Source of the DNA: Sthenelais limicola
Lineage: Eukaryota; Annelida; Polychaeta; Phyllodocida; Sigalionidae
NCBI GenBank assembly: GCA_942159475.1
Contig: OW804096.1
Span: 135,245,625-135,309,624, forward strand
Direction of reading: 5' to 3'
Length of the DNA: 64,000 bases
Below the pieces are notes generated by a model. That model worked only from the letters and a program-made list of their open reading frames with translations. It was not told where the DNA came from and did no database searches. Position numbers and translations under genes: made by a program. Within the stretch, counting starts at the first letter, position 1; every line of letters starts with the position of its first letter. Of the stretch, positions 31,969 to 43,205 are shown in pieces.

Positions 31969-32775
31969 ATGTTTATTTCATATATATATCTACACTTTTA
32001 TCTGGGAGCACCTCAGCAATACTTAGATAGGCTCCAGTCCTTAAAAAATTCTGCTTTTAAAATTGCACTGAATTTACCGAAGTACACTAGTACGAGAGAG
32101 ATTCACATAAACTTAAACATGCCATCCTTATCAACGAGGAGAAATGGTCATGTTACAGAGTTGGCATTTAGGAGAACTCTATCTAATGAAAATTTAGACA
32201 TTAGAAAAGTAAACCTTAGGAGCCTAAACAACGGTATCAAACTGAAAGTGCCTTTACCAAGAAATGAAGTGTTCAAAAAATCATATGTTTATAAAATTCC
32301 AATGTTGTGGAATGATCTGAATAGCAAGGCAAGATCTATAAAAACCAGGAAACAATTTAAGACCTATCTGAAGAATACATATCCCTCTGAGGTTGATCAA
32401 TATATTTCTACAGACCAGGAATCGAGTACTGTTATTCAATAAGACAGGTGAGGGTGGGGGGAAGAAAATAGACTAGTAAGATCTGTGATACCTAAGATCG
32501 ACTTATTTCGATGGGAGGGATAAAATTCTAAGTTTTAGGGTGGGAATTATAATTGTATTGTCTCTGTATAACCAACGTAATGTGAAATGTGTAAAAAAAA
32601 TAATTGTATTGTTGTTACCCAGTACAGGGGATAATAAATTATGTGATTTGCCCACCCAGTTCAGGGAGGCTCTCTTTCCAAAAAGAAAAAATAATATTAT
32701 ATTGGATATACACCATTGCACAGTATGAATAAAACTAGAAATATCTTCGAGATAGTAAAGTTGCAATTAATATAC
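31969..32775 (+). pseudogene. LINE ORF2 C-terminal fragment with 3' untranslated part
   Basis: An open stretch to 32442 carries the post-RT region: DRLQSLKNSAFKIALNLPKY, NMPSLSTRRNGHVTELAFRR, VNLRSLNNGIKLKVPLPRNE, SYVYKIPMLWNDLNSKARSI and KQFKTYLKNTYPS. These resemble the C-terminus of the LINE at 21592 (LRSLSQGPTLIVPKP, FVYQAPTLWNSLDGKVR). The catalytic RT is absent, so this is 5'-truncated. A non-coding 3' part continues to about 32775. Confidence 0.8.
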
Positions 32776-32778
32776 TGC

Positions 32779-33250
32779 TGTAGTGGGTTTGGGTATTGTA
32801 TAAGAAAGGTATGGGACATTTAGTGTCCATTCTTATTGTTGTGTGGTGCTGTCCGCTGAGGTTGGTACACTTGTACTAACCCAGTGGGCAGTACCAGCTT
32901 ATACCATAAACATTTGCCTTTTAGGAAGAAGTTTCCTTAATGTTCTTATTTTACCCTGTGTATATGTCGCTCTTTATCTTGTTATGTACAAGCCTTTTGT
33001 ATCACACTTGTGTTCATAAATTTCCGAGAATAGGTTTGTCACCTCTTTGTATTTTATATCAACCTTCGGATTTGACACCATGTTTGTGTTGGTGCGTGAT
33101 TTATGAGGTGGCCGGACCACCTCCACTGGTCAGGTCGTTGGGGAGCTTGTCCCGTGTTGCTCAATAAAAGGTGTGCAAAAGGTCTTTCCTTGTTGGAGTC
33201 TTTTATTGGCGTAGTTGAGCGGATCGGATCCGAAAGATCACTACACTACA
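32779..33250 (+). mobile_element. Possible solo LTR
   Basis: Starts TGTAGTGG and ends CACTACACTACA (inverse-type termini), about 470 bp, with CAATAAAAGGTG about 80 bp before the end as a possible poly(A) signal. No convincing target duplication and no internal retroviral-type genes nearby, so this is tentative. Confidence 0.3.
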
Positions 33251-33789
33251 ATAGGTGAAAATACTTTAACTCATCACTTTTAGTAAAATAATGGATACTA
33301 TATGAAGTTAAGTGTTATGCTGTTTGATCGTAACGAAAGCATCCTAGTACAGGGAGGTCAGTCGATGTAAACGACAACAGTGTTAATTTTCTCGTTAATA
33401 TGCTATCTATATTTATATAAGTGTGTAAAATATAACTAAGAGCAGAATACAAAATTGTGAAAGTCTAATGTATTTAAATAATACTATCTACCTCAGTACA
33501 GCGAGTTCGAAATTTTATAATAAGAACTATGACTATTTCTGTATACAGAATCCAAGTGAAATAAAAAATGTCATGCTTTATTACTGTACAATTTGTTTTG
33601 TTAAGGTTGTCCGGGAAGAACTATCCGTAGAAGGAACATCCCATTCTGTATTGATTGATTACTGAATAAAAATTATTATATATATAATACATTTATTTTG
33701 GATTCACATATATTTCTATATTCAAATATCATAAAGCAAATATTTTATATAGATTTAGGTATTCATCTACTTAATCATATTCCTTTCAG

Positions 33790-34805
33790 TGGTCCTGAAT
33801 AGCACCAGTTTCACCTTGCTACCAACTGATGCCAATGGACAAAGCACCACCAACCAGACTGACAAACTCCTCATTTGGAACACTTCTACATCTGCTGAAT
33901 CTCCTTTTACATCTGCTCCATCACTACCTCAAAGTCTTCTCATTCTTTTCCTAACTCTTCGGATCCTAGGAGCCATGATCTCCCTCTTTGGGAACCTTCT
34001 GACAATCATAGCTGTTTATAAACATACTGTCTTACAGATCAACTCTAACTATTTTATATGTAGCCTTGCCACAGCCGATATAATCAGCTTCATTACACTA
34101 CCTTTATTCATTGTCTACACTTTATACCCAAGCAGTAGCAACCACCTGTGCATATCAATGCACTTTGTTGGTATCATTTTTGCAAGGGGCAACTTTTTGA
34201 ATATTTTAGTAATTGCCATCGATCGTGCATTCTGTATTGCTTATCCCAATTGTTACAAAAGAGTCATGACTGGTAAGATGGCATTCAATGTGGTCATGTG
34301 TATATGGTTTGTTATATGTGTAGAGACTATAATAACCTTTATTTTCTTCTATGATCACACACCTGGGGATTCCTGCAGTACTTATCTACGTATGAACCAG
34401 AATTACATCAACCGATGGTTGCTGCCCAGATTTCTTTTAGGGTTTAGCATTACTTTTGCTTGCTATATGATTATTGCTATAATTGCTTATTCTCAAAAAC
34501 GTAGGGTTATTGCACATATAGGACCATTCAATTCAGAGGAGGCTGAGAAATTAAAAAAACAGAATAAAATATCCAAAATGATGTTTACTGTATTAGTGGT
34601 CTATATGGTGAGTTATGTTCAGTTTGCTGTAATTATGAAGATACAAAAACAATATATCCCCGGTTTGAATGGCCTAATAGCAGAGAAAATGTCCAACTTA
34701 ATTTTGCTGACAAATACTTGGATTAACCCTTTGATCTATACATGGAAAGATAAGACTTTCAAGAACTGTTTCAAGAAGATTTTAGGGATCAATAGTCATA
34801 GCTAA
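33790..34805 (+). CDS. Class A (rhodopsin-like) GPCR, main exon
   Basis: 337 codons after the acceptor AG at 33788-33789. The open frame starts with GTG, so an upstream exon is needed; 12902-12926 fits. The N-terminus has N-glycosylation sequons NST, NQT and NTS. TM1 holds GNLLTIIAVY (N1.50), TM2 SLATADIISF (D2.50), and TM3 begins after HLCISMHF and ends with IDRAFCI in place of DRY. TM6 is SKMMFTVLVVYMVSYVQF and lacks the usual CWxP. TM7 carries NTWINPLIYTWKD (NPxxY), followed by a short basic tail ending CFKKILGINSHS. A plasma-membrane receptor signalling through G proteins is expected. The ligand cannot be named. The DRA and the missing TM6 proline mark it as an atypical, lineage-expanded type receptor. 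Confidence 0.9.
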
Positions 34806-34921
34806 AAATGACCTGCACAAACAAAAGTTGACAACACGGTCAAAATGACAACTTCTTGAATGAAGTTAAGGTCAGATACAGATTACAGGTACACATTATA
34901 ACTGCATTTCATGCACTTCTT

Positions 34922-35704
34922 TTTTTTGTTTTTACAAACGACTTTATTCATTAACACCTGCCATCTGGGCTCTTACAGTTCTAAGGACAGTGATATACGA
35001 ATATTAACCACATTAACGTCAAGAATATCTACTTGCTGAAAAACAAATGTTATTATTGGGTTTTTAACAATTCAATATATTCTGATATACTTTCGGCAGT
35101 TCGCCTCCATATAACTTTTTCTTCTTTGCTTGTATTACTGAAATTAAAAGTGTGAAGCACCACACTACATCGCATACGTAATTTGTACATTGCTGAGAGT
35201 GTATCTACGAAGCCTTTTGCAAACAGCTTCTGTCTGTATATAAAGGATTTTATTTGTAGGATAATCCAGTTGATTACCTTGGAGTTTATGTTTGTTAATT
35301 CCACTCCAAATATGATATCAATGGGTTTTATGATTACATTATTACCCCTTCTATTGAATATCATTTTTCCACCTATATTTTTGTTCATAAAACCGCTGTC
35401 ATATATCCATCTAAGTATATTCAGCCATAGGCTTTTTGTTCTTTGACATAGTATTAGAAAATGAATGATATCATCCTTCTTATTACAAAAAGAGCATGTG
35501 TCTTTCTTTAGTACGTCGATCTGCTTAAGATACCCATTACACGTTAATACACCATGAAGGATTTTGTATTGGAACACATGTAACCTTGCCTCAGTAGAGG
35601 CCTTGTATGGTAACGAGAAAATATTTTCCCAGTTGATTTCATCATACTTTTCTTTGGTCAAGTTTAACTTTTGTTGCCATTTCTGAAGCTTTTGCCATTT
35701 TGGT
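34922..35704 (-). mobile_element. 5'-truncated Tx1/L1-like LINE insertion with 15-bp duplication
   Basis: The insertion lies about 115 bp after the GPCR stop. The flanking direct repeat TTTCATGCACTTCTT is present at 34907-34921 and 35705-35719. The - strand 3' end is A-rich (complement of TTTTTTTGTTTTTAC at 34922). These are the marks of target-primed reverse transcription. It would sit in the 3' untranslated region or just downstream of the GPCR. Confidence 0.9.
35053..35703 (-). pseudogene. Tx1/L1-like ORF2 C-terminus with zf-RVT motif
   Basis: The open stretch ends at 35053 and is truncated by the insertion boundary near 35704 (first residues KPKWQKLQKWQQKLNLTKEK). Typical L1/Tx1 C-terminal features are INWENIFSLPYKAS, LHVFQYKILHGVLTCN, and the zinc-binding segment CSFCNKKDDIIHFLILC (CxxC, H, C). 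It continues with SFIYRQKLFAKG and ends before a 130-bp 3' untranslated part. The RT domain is missing, so it has no activity of its own. The frame is otherwise intact, suggesting a young insertion. Confidence 0.85.
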
Positions 35705-35807
35705 TTTCATGCACTTCTTCAACTCCTGCCTGCAGCAGTCCATATGACACTCATAGTTACCCTTAAAGCTGTTTGCTATTAACAACAAAATATGACCAAA
35801 TTTATAT

Positions 35808-36214
35808 GTGATGTGTTTCAAGAAAACAAGTCATAAGTCGCAAAAAAAAGATTTTGAGATACCTTTATATTTGAAAAGATGAGATCAAGCTGATTCCAAT
35901 GATAGTAAACAGTCTAATAATCTCATAAGTATTTCCAGGTTTTAACTTTGATATTTTCGTTTTTGAAAAAAAAGTTTTCAATATTTCTGGGGGTCAATAA
36001 ACAGTAAAGTAACTAAATTTAGTCCATATGAGGACCTTTAAAACTAAAGGATATACTACATAGATTGTCCTGAAATTTGATACATCGATTGATATAGGTA
36101 TAAGTGATGAACCCTCCAAAAATCAGAACATTCCAATAATGTGATCTTGTGAAAAAAACACTTTTAAGAATATCAATTTTGCGACTTATGACTCATTTTC
36201 CTGAAACACATCAC
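35808..36214. mobile_element. MITE family B, complete
   Basis: 407 bp, ends GTGATGTGTTTCAAG and CCTGAAACACATCAC. The flanks share ATTTATAT on both sides (8 bp), longer than the 4-bp repeat of other copies. In such AT-rich sequence this may be chance. Confidence 0.9.
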
Positions 36215-36348
36215 ATTTATATATTCTTTGACCGGCAGGACTGAATTCAAGAATATGTTGCTGCTGTTATATGTTTCGGTCGGGTGAAAACAAGCACTGG
36301 CGAGTAATGATAAGTGAAACAACCAATTTTTCTAAATTGCTTGTGGAA

Positions 36349-36733
36349 AATGGAAAATGAGTCACAAGTGGCAAAATTGATATTTTTTAAGTGGTTTATT
36401 CACAAAATGTGTTTGTGGGAAAGTTTTCATTTTTTGGGTGCTTAATGCTGCTTGTAGCATTAATACATTTATCAAATTTCAAGACTGTATTTAATATATC
36501 CTTGCATTTCTAAGGTCATCCTATCGAGTATATTGAGCTACTTTACTAGTAATGGTCCACCCAGAAATATTGCAAAAGTTTCAAAAATAAAAATATCAAA
36601 CTTAAATTTAGAAGTATTTGTTAGTTTCCCTACTGTTTCCCATCACTAGTATTGGCTTGATCTCAGCTGTTCAAATATGATGATATCTCAAAATCCATTT
36701 CTTGCAACTTGTGACTCCTTTTTCTATAATACA
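36349..36733. mobile_element. MITE family B, diverged copy
   Basis: Matches the family throughout (AAAATGAGTCACAAGTGGC at left, TTGCAACTTGTGACTCC at right) but the outer ends are eroded. It contains the stretch TGCTTAATGCTGC, which gives the uninterrupted form of the TTAA site used at 20280. Confidence 0.75.
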
Positions 36734-36770
36734 TATGTGTAGAGGAGAATAGATCCTCCATTAATCTTAA

Positions 36771-37335
36771 AGGTAAATGCCAGCGTTGTCAGCACTGCGG
36801 AAGGTGGGAAGGAACTAATGCATGAAACAATAGAAGTCACAATATTTTGTTCAAACTTTGTCTTGAGAAAGAACATGGTTGGGGGAATACAAAAAGAAAA
36901 AAAGCAGGATGTTATCATATCATTATGTGCTTTAGGGATGAGTGAAGTTTACTTCCATTCACTATTGATTTCAAAGGGGGAAACTCACCGCGATACACGT
37001 TCAGCTGAATAGTTTTTTTTAGTTCAATGAGCCCTTATTTTTTTTAATTAGCAGTGTAGAATAACATGTCAGCTATGTACATGCAGATTTTAAAGAAAAT
37101 CATATTATTCAATCGTCTACTATATAATAGGGGAAAATGTAAAAAATACCTGTTTTCCCGTAGACTTCAATAGTGAACAGTAGTAAATTTCAGTGCTCCC
37201 CGAAATAAAAACTAATCCAATGACCTAGGTTTTTTTTCGGCTTTTTGGTTTCCCACAACTATGTTCTTTCTAAATTCAAAGTTTTAAAAAAATTCCATGA
37301 TTCATTCATTTTTGATTGAACGCTGGTATTTACCT
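36771..37335. mobile_element. TTAA-targeted TIR element, 565 bp
   Basis: Ends AGGTAAATGCCAGCGTT and AACGCTGGTATTTACCT, flanked by TTAA (36767-36770 and 37336-37339). The termini resemble those of the element at 20284 (AGGCAAACGC), so both probably belong to one piggyBac- or Kolobok-type family. The ORF at 36818 has no recognised features. Confidence 0.85.
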
Positions 37336-37525
37336 TTAAAGTCAAGAACCGGGCGGATATTAGAGCCCAAGAGTATGCTGAGTAATCTGATAAAAATGTG
37401 TGTATCATTTGTATTTGTTTCATCTTATTTACTGTTTTTCCCCTTTATTGTTCTACAATTATTTCCCTTTTATTTTCCTGATTCATTGTGTATATCTTTC
37501 ATTATTCTAATTCTATTTGATAAAA

Positions 37526-37692
37526 GGAAAGTCCGACTGCGGGGACCTTCGGACGGGAAGAAACTTCTTTTCCCCCATCCCAGAAATGAATTATTCAAAA
37601 GATCATACTTATATACTGTTCCAACTCTTTGGAACAGGCTTGAGCCCAAAACTCAGTTAATTCAGACAAGAAAGGTTTCAAGTTGTATTTAA
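37526..37692 (+). pseudogene. LINE ORF2 C-terminal scrap
   Basis: About 55 codons: VRLRGPSDGKKLLFPHPRNE, then LFKRSYLYTVPTLWNRLEPK and a stop. They match the C-termini at 32220 and 21600. Nothing upstream is coding. Confidence 0.7.
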
Positions 37693-38319
37693 AACACCAA
37701 TATCACTTGGAATTTGATCTTTTCCTGAAATCAATTGCTGATACGGATCACTTTAAAGCAAAAATTCATTGCAAGGGAATATCTTAAGTAGGGAGAATAA
37801 TCTGTGAATTGTAAAAGCACAGGAAAAGTTAAGATCGATACAACGATTCATATCAGGGAGGATGCCCCTTATTGACCCTTTAGTCAATCCTGCTAAAAGT
37901 TGGGTGTTCTTAGACAACGTCTAACAACCACTATGGTCAATATGATTTCCTACAATTATTAAGGTAGGAATTGTTATTTATTTTAATTGTTGTTACATAT
38001 ACACAAGAAATAGACCTCATTTTAATGTTTAAGGGAATTTATATCACAACTTGGCTTGTTATCAACCTCGCAACTCGATGATCCGCACTATGAATAATGT
38101 TTTGGAAAAGTACATGTGTGTTCCGCCTAGTAACGAAGGCGCTTGTTATCTTGGCTCTGATTGGTTCAGGAAAAGTGGGTCACCAGTCACGTGCGCTGTA
38201 TTATCCAATGAGATTGCTCATTATCCAAAGTGTTTTGGGATGCATAAGATAAACAAGTTTCGGCAGAAAGCCATGCGAGGTAAATAAATCCTTTTTTAAC
38301 ATTAGTTGTAATATAAATA

Positions 38320-38463
38320 TGGAATGCAAACTCAAACTGATCTACTTGTAGTTGAAACGGTTGTATCATCACTCGTGGCTACACCACTCATGATGATACA
38401 ACCATTTCAACTACTCGTGCATGTGATCCCAACTCGTAGATCAGTTATCGTTGCATTCCATCT
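38320..38463. repeat. Foldback element (about 144 bp)
   Basis: The outer arms TGGAATGCAA and TTGCATTCCA enclose ACTGATCTAC and GTAGATCAGT. Inside these, TAGTTGAAACGGTTGTATCATCA pairs with its near-inverse. One long imperfect hairpin with a short CTCGTGGCTACACCACTCA centre. Confidence 0.8.
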
Positions 38464-39235
38464 ATGTATTGTTCTTAGTGTATTGATGACAATCCCTGTA
38501 GTTAGTAACAACAAATTGTTGTAGTAGTGTTCTTAGTATATTATGATAATCTATGCTGTTGGTCGCAACACAAATAGTTGCAGTATTGCTATTAACAAAA
38601 ACATGTAAATGTCCTATATAAAATGTAAATCCGCATCAATGATAGTGATAATAATCCTTGAAATTAAACTCATGAAGCTGATTACAACCTCAGCAACAAA
38701 GACTGACAATAGAGGAGTTGCATAGCCGCCATTTTGAATCTTGATTCGCATGGAATTATGGGACTAATGGTACAGTCTAAAATCTATAGACAATATACCA
38801 TGTTCAGCATGGAATATTTATTAATGTTCTCATGTCAATATTCATATCATATACATGTTTCCATAACACAAGCCTCCATCTTTCCCATCATGCATTTGGT
38901 TCTCGTAGATCATTTATACAAGCTATGATATTGGTGAAAACATTCTTGCAGTTTTCGAAAAAAATGTTGCCAAATCTTGTATGTCAGATTTGAACAGAAT
39001 CCATCCCAGGATGCACTGTGACATACATGCGCAGTGAGACACGCAACTCCCCTATTATAACTCAGCAACAAAGACTGACAATTAAAAACATTTATATTGA
39101 AGTGAAGAAATCCATCAACACAAGTCAAGACTTCAAAGCAGAAGGCAGCAAACAATGAATATAATTAGAGTCAAAAACACGAACTCTAATGATTGATCAT
39201 AAATCATTAATCTATGGATAATCATTTTATTAATC

Positions 39236-39392
39236 ATTACAAACTTTACACCTCATTTTATTTGTTTGGGCAGTCTGGAAGACCTGATTTCAGAGGATTA
39301 TTAAAGCCCAATGCCAGATTATTGTTATTAATATGTACGATGTCATGTCAAATTGTACGTATGAACAGAAATCGGAATAAAAATCTTTATAT
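39236..39392. repeat. Interspersed repeat R, copy 2
   Basis: Second copy of the sequence at 12121-12285 (TTTTATTTGTTTGGGCAGTC, TGGAAGACCT, ending AAAAATCTTTATATA). It adjoins the family A copy at 39395. Confidence 0.65.
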
Positions 39393-39394
39393 AT

Positions 39395-39629
39395 GGGTCA
39401 GATCTTCAGAAAATGTACAATTCAACTTCGCTAATCTTCTCAAATAACTAACATTTTAGACGAAAATAAAGTTCAAAGTACAGTTCAACCTAACTAAACA
39501 GATTGCCAGAATCAATGCAATGGCGAATACACTCGAATTTACCTAATATTGACCAAATTGCAGCCTCATTTAGCAGAATTTACTAAATGTGTACAGCTGC
39601 CAGTTGTACATTTTCTGAAAATCTGACCC
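39395..39629. mobile_element. MITE family A, complete
   Basis: 235 bp, GGGTCAGATCTTCAG to CTGAAAATCTGACCC. Flanks are ATAT and ATGT, a 4-bp duplication with one later change. Confidence 0.9.
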
Positions 39630-39697
39630 ATGTATATATTCTAAGACCTGCTGACATTGTAGTCAGTCGGAGAGGAAAAGTTCTACTGTAGATAAAT

Positions 39698-40039
39698 GTA
39701 ATCCGTTTCAGGAAAATGAGTCACAATTCGCAAAAAATGGACTTTGAAATAACATCATATTTCAAAAGAGGAGATCAAGCCGATTCCAATGATAGTAAAC
39801 ATTAGGACATCTGATATTTATTTCTATATTTTAAGTTTTTTGTTTTTATTTTTGAAAAAAAAATGTTTGCCATGTTTATGGATGGGTAATTACCAGTAAA
39901 GTAATATAATTAAGAACTTATTAGAAGTCCTTAATGTTTACATTCATTGGAATCGGGTTGGTCTCATCTTTTCAAATATGATGAAATCTCAAAATCCATA
40001 TTTTGCGACTTATGACTCATTTTCCTTAAAACGGATCAC
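39698..40039. mobile_element. MITE family B, internally deleted
   Basis: Ends GTAATCCGTTTCAGG and CCTTAAAACGGATCAC, about 340 bp. Both arms are of the type with TTTTGAGAT and CATATTTGAAAAGATGAGA, i.e. one arm type appears at both ends. Confidence 0.85.
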
Positions 40040-40446
40040 ATTTCAGCATGAGGCACCTTGAGTACACACAGGAGAGAGTGTTAAGTGGAAAATGTATATC
40101 TCTTTTTTTTTCGTTGAGTACAGAATATCTTATAGTAATGTTTAATTGTATGATTATATCGGTTTATATTGTTAGTAAGGATGACACAGGCAATGGCTGC
40201 AAAAATCCACGATGAGTAGTACGTTTTTTGTATTAATTAAATATCATATTAACCTCAGATAAATTCTTTTTAAACAGAACTTCCTGGGTTGAGTGTTTTA
40301 TATTCTGGGACACAAAAATACAAAACAAGAACTACTTTTATATCAAGAAATTCGGTCCCGATCGTGTAAATACCCATGATTACTTATTCCATGGGAGAAA
40401 AGACCTACGGAATTGGCCTTCTTATCCTGTTTGGTATCCAAAACTT

Positions 40447-40854
40447 GACGTGTTCCAGTAAAATGAGTCATAAGTCGCAAAATTGATATTTTTCAAAGTG
40501 TTTTTTCACAGGATCTCTTGATTGAAATGTTCTAATTTTTAGAGAGTTTAGCCCTTACAGTCATATAAATCCATGTACCAAGTTTTGGGACATTGTATTA
40601 AACATATCTCTGCGTTTTGAAGGCCTTTGTATGGACTGTATTTAGTTACTTTACTGCTAATTACCCATCCAGTATCATTGCAAACTTTACTTTTCAAAAA
40701 TAAGAATATCAAACTTAAAATATAGAAATACAGAATTATAGGTGTTCTAGTGTTTACTATCATTGGAATCAGCTTGATCCCCACTTTTCAATTATGGTGA
40801 TATCTTAAAACCCATATTTTGCGACTAATGACTCATTTTCCTAAAACGAATCAC
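40447..40854. mobile_element. MITE family B, complete but eroded ends
   Basis: About 408 bp with AAAATGAGTCATAAGTCGC at left and GCGACTAATGACTCATTTTC at right. The left terminal bases are mutated (GACGTGTTCCAG). Confidence 0.85.
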
Positions 40855-41055
40855 ATATGGTCTTTACTGTACTTCCACTGAACTTATCCGAGTTTTGATG
40901 GCATATATACCTGAAGTTCCAAAGCCATGCTCTTGCATACTCATCACTCTTGCACACTTGGCATCACTCGTGTAAGTTTGGGTAAACTCAAAGTAATGGT
41001 TTCTAACTCTCTCACCAGTAGCGCCACAAGTAGCACCACCATAGAGCGTATATAA

Positions 41056-41291
41056 GGGTCAGATTTTCAGAAAATGCACAATTGGCAGCTCTACACATTT
41101 AGTAAATTCTCCAAAATTAGGCTGCAATTTGGTCAATACCAGGTAAATTCGAGTATATTTGGCATTGCATTGATTCTAGCAATCTGTTTGGTTAAGTTGA
41201 ACTGTATTTTTTAGCTTTTTTTTCGGCTGAAATTCGGGTTATTTGAGAGGATTGGGGAAGGAGAATTGTACATTTTCTAGCGACTTCACCC
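41056..41291. mobile_element. MITE family A, complete
   Basis: 236 bp, starts GGGTCAGATTTTCAG and ends with a mutated arm CTAGCGACTTCACCC. ATAA flanks both sides (41052-41055 and 41292-41295), supporting a 4-bp duplication. Confidence 0.85.
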
Positions 41292-41530
41292 ATAATGTGC
41301 ATTGCTGGACATTGGCAATGTTGTGCACATGGATTTAACACTAAAACGAAACGATTTTGATGCGACTGGCGAAAGGAAGACGGAGGGACATCATGGGGAG
41401 GGTGGTGGGTAGCCTAAGGTTTCATTATCCACTCAATGATATAATATCCTTGTTAATTTAAGAGTTATATAAGGGCTTCAAAGCCTATTTCGACTGTCTG
41501 GTGTGCCATGCTCTCTGGATGTATTGTTAG

Positions 41531-42608
41531 GTTGGGAACAGAATCCCTTATTCTTGGAATAAATTGCCGACGGTGGCCCACCTAAAAAACGACAGTAAAG
41601 CATTCAAAGCGAGTGCAAGAGCATTTTATATATGGAATGATGATTTCTTTATCTGAAATAGTAGAGAGGGGAGTTATCGCTGTATATCGATCTAGGTCGT
41701 TCGGTAAATGATGATTCAGGTGCAAGATGTAATAAAGTTGTTGTTTCTTATTGATTTTATTTAGACACAGGCTTTCGGGCTAGTTTGCCCTTCTTCAGGT
41801 GAGATGGATTTATCTGAAATAACCAGTAAACTGTACTTGATGTTCCATCAGAACCACAATGTCATTATCTATCTGCTATCTTGTATACCCACAGAGACTC
41901 ATTCAGTATTATATTAGCTATCAGAGAGTCTGTTCAGAACCATCCCTGTATATTGTTATGCCATAATTATTGTAATACATTATAGTAACCACCAACTGTA
42001 CTCATTGTAGAGAATCGTCTTCGGTCATTGATAGATGGCGATATTGTTACTCTACAGCGTCGACTGTAATCAAACAGAAGGGGCGGAAAACCTCCCACCA
42101 AGCTGGAGAGATCTCCCCTTCCTTAACAGCATCTTCAGTATGCTAATAAAAAGTTTTCTAAATCTAAAATTTAAATCTAAGGACCCGTCCTCACATCAAG
42201 TATTAATCAGGAATAACGCTTATTATTAATGGTTATTCTGTAAGAGCACGGCGTCTGTTTTTTTCTGTATAATACTAGTTTTTAACCCACTATGTCCTGT
42301 CAATACATATTAGACGGTATGTGACATGAGCTGGATATTTGTTTTAATTTATTGGAGGCTTAGGCTATTTTATGTTATGTAATTTAGTGTGTAATGATAG
42401 ATAAATATTCGTGAAATATTTCAAAACTTGTACATGTTACATGTTTTTGTCAATGTAATCATAATAGTATAATTATTTATAAACAGAGCGAATGTATAAG
42501 ATCAAACTCTTTTTCTATTGTTTAAAGCAGGCTGTCCTGAGAGAATTCATGCTTGTACGTATGGAAATGTAATAGACCTGAATAAAATATTTTCTAAATC
42601 TAAATCTA
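41531..42608 (+). pseudogene. LINE remnant: ORF2 end and 3' part
   Basis: 41531-41658 reads VGNRIPYSWNKLPTVAHLKN and SKAFKASARAFYIWNDDFF before a stop, the typical ORF2 end. The following 950 bp is non-coding, with TTTCTAAATCTAAA-type tails near 42155 and at 42590-42608. This suggests two overlapping 3' ends. It is interrupted by the hammerhead-like motif region at 41770. Confidence 0.6.
41773..41799 (-). ncRNA. Hammerhead-ribozyme-like motif
   Basis: On the - strand: CTGAAGA (41798-41792), A, a 4-bp stem GGGC-AAACTA-GCCC, then GAAA (41776-41773) and GCCTGTGTC. Core and stem II fit a hammerhead exactly (CUGANGA/GAAA). It parallels the motif at 16451-16476, and both share the flank ACAGGCTTTCG/ACAAGCTTTCG on the + strand. 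Stems I and III are not established. Confidence 0.45.
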
Positions 42609-42741
42609 CAGAGTATTTTCTCTATACTTTATTCTTCCCGGAGGAGAGCGTAAAATTCACCCTAGGCCTTTGACACAGACATTTTTCCTCCACTACGCTT
42701 GCTAGAAATATAATAAATATTTATGGAGAGAAGTAACATAT

Positions 42742-43037
42742 ATGATCAAGAATGTATTATTATTAAATATCGATAGTTTTAAGCCTGGAAGAGATCCAGA
42801 GTTGATACACAGAAAGTGCAACGCTGGCAAATTATCAGCTTGGCAAGATCAGCTTGACCAATCCAGGGATAAATATGATTTGCTCGACATGAAAACCCGC
42901 AAATTTAATCTTGTCCTTGACGGGATTCCCGAAGAAGTTAATGAAGACTTGCCAGCTAAACTGATTAATATAATCGGCCCGACTATTAACAACTTTGACG
43001 ACGAAGATCTGGACGTAGCCTATCGTCTAGGGAAGCC
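42742..43037 (+). pseudogene. LINE ORF1 RRM-like fragment
   Basis: The open stretch includes KTRKFNLVLDGIPEEVNEDL, KLINIIGPTINNFDDEDLDV and AYRLGKP, the pattern of the RNA-binding middle domain of L1/Tx1/CR1 ORF1 proteins. It is cut at 43038 by a family A fragment, which supplies the rest of the apparent ORF. Confidence 0.65.
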
Positions 43038-43205
43038 AATTCAACTTCACCAATCGTCTCAAATAACCCAAATTTCAAACGAAAATAAAGTTCAGAATGC
43101 GGTTCAACCTAACCAAACAGGTTGCTAGAATCTATGCAGCCTAATTTAGCAGAATTTACTAAATGTGTACAGCTGCCAATTGTACATTTTCTGAAAATCG
43201 GACCC
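43038..43205. mobile_element. MITE family A, partial, inserted in LINE ORF1 remnant
   Basis: Begins inside the left arm (ATTCAACTTCACCAATCG), has an internal deletion, and ends CTGAAAATCGGACCC. Confidence 0.8.

Larger units (their letters stand above)
12927..33789 (+). other. Proposed GPCR intron 1 (about 20.9 kb)
   Basis: It is bounded by GTGAGT and TTCCTTTCAG. Everything recognisable inside is repetitive: MITEs, a Penelope-like remnant, a nested LINE on the opposite strand, foldbacks and possible LTR sequence. No host exon was recognised inside. Confidence 0.45.
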
